This document shows, piece by piece, positions 61,379 through 64,000 of a stretch of DNA of 64,000 bases. This stretch comes from Bradyrhizobium sp. ISRA464 (lineage in GTDB: Bacteria; Pseudomonadota; Alphaproteobacteria; Rhizobiales; Xanthobacteraceae), in contig NZ_CP094526.1 of NCBI RefSeq assembly GCF_029910095.1, positions 248,001-312,000 of the forward strand, written 5' to 3'. A model generated the notes under the pieces. That model saw only the letters and a program-made list of their open reading frames with translations, was not told the DNA's origin and did no database searches. Within the stretch, counting starts at the first letter, position 1. Each line of letters opens with the position of its first letter. The position numbers and the translations under genes are program-made.

Positions 61379-62263
61379 ATGACTGCCCGTATCATCGACG
61401 GAAAGGCCATCGCCGCCGAACTTCGCGCCCGTGTCGCTGACGAGGTTGCCCGGGTGAGGCGCGACCACCAGCTCACGCCGGGGCTCGCCGTCGTGCTGGT
61501 CGGCAACGATCCCGCGAGCGAGGTCTATGTCCGCAGCAAGCACACCCAGACCCAGGCCGCCGGCATGGCCTCGTTCGAGCACAAGCTGCCGGCGGATGTC
61601 TCGCAGGCCGATCTGCTGGCGCTGATCGAGCGGCTCAACCGCGATCCGCTGGTGCATGGCATCCTGGTCCAGCTGCCGCTGCCCAAATCGCTGCATACCG
61701 AAACCATCATCAATGCGATCGATCCCGCCAAGGACGTCGACGGCCTGCATCCGAGCAATGCCGGACGGCTCGCCGGCGGCCTCACGGCGCTGTCGCCCTG
61801 CACGCCGCTCGGTTGCATCATCCTGACCAAGAGCGTGCATCCGTCGATCGAGGGCATGAATGCGATCGTGATCGGCCGCTCCAATCTGGTCGGCCGTCCG
61901 CTGGTGCAGTTGCTGCTGAACCAGAACGCGACGGTGACGATCGCGCATTCGCGCTCGCGCGATCTGCCCGGGCTCGTTGCCCGGGCTGATCTCGTCTATG
62001 CCGCGGTCGGCCGGCCCGAAATGGTGCGGGGGAACTGGCTGAAGCCGGGCGCGACCGTGATCGATGTCGGCATCAACCGGCTTCCGGTGCCGGGTGGTAA
62101 GCCGAAGCTGGTCGGCGACGTCGCGTTCCAGGAGGCGCTCAATGTTGCCGGCGCGATCACGCCGGTGCCGGGCGGCGTCGGGCAGATGACGGTGGCGTGC
62201 CTATTGGTGAACACGCTGCGTGCAGCTTGCGCGATTCACGGCCTGCCCGCGCCGGCGGTGTGA
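61379..62263 (+). CDS. folD: Methylenetetrahydrofolate dehydrogenase / cyclohydrolase
   Basis: This 294-residue bifunctional enzyme interconverts methylene-, methenyl- and 10-formyl-THF. Conserved parts are the N-terminal [20 protein letters not shown] with the catalytic Lys in [23 protein letters not shown] and [20 protein letters not shown]. The NADP-binding Rossmann part has [20 protein letters not shown], and the closing segment is [20 protein letters not shown]. Its product 10-formyl-THF is the cofactor PurH needs. Confidence 0.97.
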   Translation: MTARIIDGKAIAAELRARVADEVARVRRDHQLTPGLAVVLVGNDPASEVYVRSKHTQTQAAGMASFEHKLPADVSQADLLALIERLNRDPLVHGILVQLPLPKSLHTETIINAIDPAKDVDGLHPSNAGRLAGGLTALSPCTPLGCIILTKSVHPSIEGMNAIVIGRSNLVGRPLVQLLLNQNATVTIAHSRSRDLPGLVARADLVYAAVGRPEMVRGNWLKPGATVIDVGINRLPVPGGKPKLVGDVAFQEALNVAGAITPVPGGVGQMTVACLLVNTLRAACAIHGLPAPAV

Positions 62264-62268
62264 GTGGG

Positions 62269-62407
62269 CTCCCTCGCCCCGCTCTTGCGGGGAGAGGGTT
62301 GGGGTGAGGGCTCTCTCCGCGAGCGGTTGACGGTTGAGGGACCTGTACCCCCTCGCCCGGATCGCATCTCACGATGCGATCCGACCTCTCCCCGCAAGCG
62401 GGGCGAG
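62269..62407. repeat. Family B palindromic repeat, copy 3
   Basis: The element begins ctccctcgccccgctcttgc and ends ctctccccgcaagcggggcg, with inner hairpin ggatcgcatctcacgatgcg reading back through atcc. It fills the gap between the convergent folD and ppa genes. Confidence 0.8.
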
Positions 62408-62412
62408 GTTCG

Positions 62413-62943
62413 CTACTTCTTCTTCGCCCGCTCAATCCCTTCCATGATCAGCTTGCAGGCTTCCTCGGCGTCGCCCCAGCGCAGCACCTTCACCCATTTG
62501 CCTTTCTCGAGATCCTTGTAATGCTCGAAGAAGTGCTGGATCTGCTGCAGCGTGATGTCGGGAAGGTCGCTGTAGCTCTTCACCTTGTCGTAGCGCTGGG
62601 TCAGCTTCGATGACGGCACAGCGATGATCTTCTCGTCGCCGCCGGCCTCGTCCTCCATCAAGAGCACGCCGACCGGGCGCACGCTCATCACCGCGCCGGG
62701 GACGATCGCGCGGGTGTTGATGATCAGCACGTCGCAGGGGTCGCCGTCGTTGGACAGCGTGTGCGGGATAAAGCCGTAATTGCCGGGATAGCGCATCGGC
62801 GTATAGAGGAAGCGGTCCACCACCAGCGTGCCGGCCTCCTTGTCCATCTCGTATTTGATCGGCTCGCCGCCCACGGGCACCTCGATGATGACGTTGACGT
62901 CGTGGGGCGGGTTCTTACCGGTCGATATGGCGTCGATACGCAT
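62413..62943 (-). CDS. ppa: Inorganic pyrophosphatase (family I)
   Basis: This 176-residue soluble enzyme hydrolyses pyrophosphate to phosphate with Mg2+. The signature [20 protein letters not shown] carries the metal-binding aspartates. [20 protein letters not shown] and [19 protein letters not shown] are the conserved N-terminal parts, and [19 protein letters not shown] and [20 protein letters not shown] follow. Length is normal. Confidence 0.97.
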   Translation of the reverse strand: MRIDAISTGKNPPHDVNVIIEVPVGGEPIKYEMDKEAGTLVVDRFLYTPMRYPGNYGFIPHTLSNDGDPCDVLIINTRAIVPGAVMSVRPVGVLLMEDEAGGDEKIIAVPSSKLTQRYDKVKSYSDLPDITLQQIQHFFEHYKDLEKGKWVKVLRWGDAEEACKLIMEGIERAKKK

Positions 62944-63107
62944 GGATTGCTCCGCGTGGCCTTTTGGAAGTTGAGAACGTTGTGATTTTTTGTTTGGCGC
63001 AATCAGGGCGCGAAAGCAGCATGACCCCGGCTTGTCGCGGGGCAGGCTTTCGCGCGAAGCGCCCCGGCTGGTTTAGCCTTGCTGCAGCTGCGAGAGAAGC
63101 AGGATTT

Positions 63108-63617
63108 TCAGTTGGTCCAGGCGAAAGCGACCTTGTCGAGCGATTTGGGCCCGAATCGCTCCGATGAGCGCGCCACCATGCGGCCGCCCAGCGCACGATA
63201 AAACTCGGTCGCCGGCTCGTTGTCGGACAGCGCCCAGATCACCATGCTCTTCAGGCCGCTCTGGATCAGGTCGCGGCGCGCGGCGGTGAACAGGCGCCGG
63301 CCGAAGCCGAGACCCTGGAATTCCGGCCGCAAATAGAGCTCGTAGATCTCGCCTTCAAAGTGCAGGCTGCGGGCGCGGTTACGGCCGTAATTGGCGTAGC
63401 CGGCGATCTTGTCGCCGAACACCAGCACGCTGACGCGGCTGCCCTTGCGGATTGCGCTGTCCCACCATTGCGGGCCGCGACGGTTGATCAGCTTTTCGAG
63501 TTCGGCGCCGGGGATGATGCCCTGGTACGCCGAGCGCCAGGCTTCATCATGCGTAGACGCCACCGCGGCTGCGTCTGCAGCTTTGGCCGCCCGGACCTCG
63601 ATCAGCGTTGTGCTCAT
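63108..63617 (-). CDS. GNAT family N-acetyltransferase
   Basis: The product is 169 residues from MSTTLIEVRAAKAADAAAVA; earlier in-frame starts lack a good ribosome site, and none is strong. The acetyl-CoA-binding motif is LYLRPEFQGLGFGRRLFTAA, with the Q/RxxGxG/A core QGLGFG. EPATEFYRALGGRMVARSSE is the usual C-terminal helix and strand. The tail ERFGPKSLDKVAFAWTN ends the fold. The substrate is unknown. It is downstream of no obvious partner. Confidence 0.88.
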   Translation of the reverse strand: MSTTLIEVRAAKAADAAAVASTHDEAWRSAYQGIIPGAELEKLINRRGPQWWDSAIRKGSRVSVLVFGDKIAGYANYGRNRARSLHFEGEIYELYLRPEFQGLGFGRRLFTAARRDLIQSGLKSMVIWALSDNEPATEFYRALGGRMVARSSERFGPKSLDKVAFAWTN

Positions 63618-64000
63618 GGCCATAATCAAAGCAAGTCGGACGGCCGCCTTCAAGGTCTATCCTTAATTATCGGTTAACCTGTGGGCTTTTTGCATCAGTG
63701 TCATGAAAACTTGTCTCGAAAGAGGACAGGGCGGCTGCCTCAAGCGACGGATTTGCCGATCCATCAACAGGCAAGGCGCGGCGGCGATGTATTGTGACAG
63801 CATCGGCGTTCGGGAAGACGCCACCGGACTGATTCGACGGCGGTATTTGCGCGGGTATCCGGCCGCTGCGGCGCGGTCGCACCAGTCAGCCGACGCTGCC
63901 ATGGACGGCGCCGGAGTGGATTTCCGCGCGCGTCCGGCCTATGGGAGCCAAGTCCACCGGCTACCAGAAACGGGCGAGTGCTTGAAGTCCCAAGCATCCG
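63618..64000. other. Right end of the window without a confident gene
   Basis: Several short frames on both strands overlap here, none with a recognisable family. The stretch at about 63661-63720 (ttaattatcggttaacc and a run of Ts) looks like promoter sequence for the GNAT gene. A gene may begin beyond the edge. Confidence 0.4.

Overview
The window looks like chromosome from an alphaproteobacterium of the Bradyrhizobium/Nitrobacteraceae type. It is GC-rich, and the gene content and local order are typical of Rhizobiales (tsaD-gpsA-EVE facing hemD-mitofilin-hemY; rsmB-heparinase-purH; yggT-DUF167-folD-ppa). Several families of palindromic intergenic repeats of the kind seen in that group also occur. 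Genes are densely packed on both strands, mostly housekeeping or small-molecule metabolism. There is no prophage, plasmid origin or CRISPR array. The genus assignment is inference.

Layout. 1-4.3 kb: the 5' end of tesB, a UbiH-type FAD hydroxylase, a complete IS110/IS1111-family element, an exported hydrolase and a Trm112-like protein. 4.3-5.6 kb: a TetR regulator divergent from a small membrane protein, with two copies of one operator between them and two decayed gene fragments behind. 5.8-8.3 kb: a MHYT-PAS-GGDEF-EAL cyclic-di-GMP protein. 8.4-13.1 kb: the most interesting locus, a set of redox proteins consisting of a PepSY-like protein, cytochrome b561, an outer-membrane porin, a periplasmic FMN-binding protein, the flavin transferase ApbE and a predicted di-heme membrane cytochrome. 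13-20 kb: a Lon-N-domain protein, CnoX, an SRPBCC protein, tRNA-Gly, a PQQ-type sugar dehydrogenase with a cytochrome c4, PanE and a DsbA-fold isomerase. 20-30 kb: a MATE remnant, DUF2239, GST, DUF1330, a GIY-YIG-like protein, a serine hydrolase, an SDR, two MFS transporters and gamma-glutamyltransferase. 30-44 kb: purH, heparinase-like protein, rsmB, an SDHAF4-like protein, an exported nuclease, an L,D-transpeptidase, acs, DUF2059, topoisomerase IB, EVE protein, gpsA and tsaD. 44-64 kb: hemD, mitofilin-like protein, hemY, tRNA-Thr, polysaccharide deacetylase, MFS_3 transporter, exported hydrolase, P450, adenylate cyclase, TerB, SDR, a frameshifted glutamine amidotransferase, enoyl-CoA hydratase, tRNA-Ala, yggT, DUF167, folD, ppa and a GNAT.

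How genes work together. The 8.4-13.1 kb locus can be read as an electron path from the inner membrane through b-type hemes to a covalently flavinylated periplasmic protein, with a dedicated porin supplying an acceptor or donor across the outer membrane. An identical 13-bp motif sits about 100 bp upstream of both of its transcription units, which suggests joint regulation. The sugar dehydrogenase and cytochrome c4 form a second, smaller periplasmic oxidation module. HemD, mitofilin-like protein and HemY form the usual heme-associated operon, but hemC, which often precedes hemD, is absent here.

Genome decay and repeats. Four broken genes are visible: a crotonase, an NmrA-like reductase, a MATE pump and a glutamine amidotransferase. 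Recurrent palindromic repeats occupy many gaps, and the IS element lies against one repeat-like sequence.
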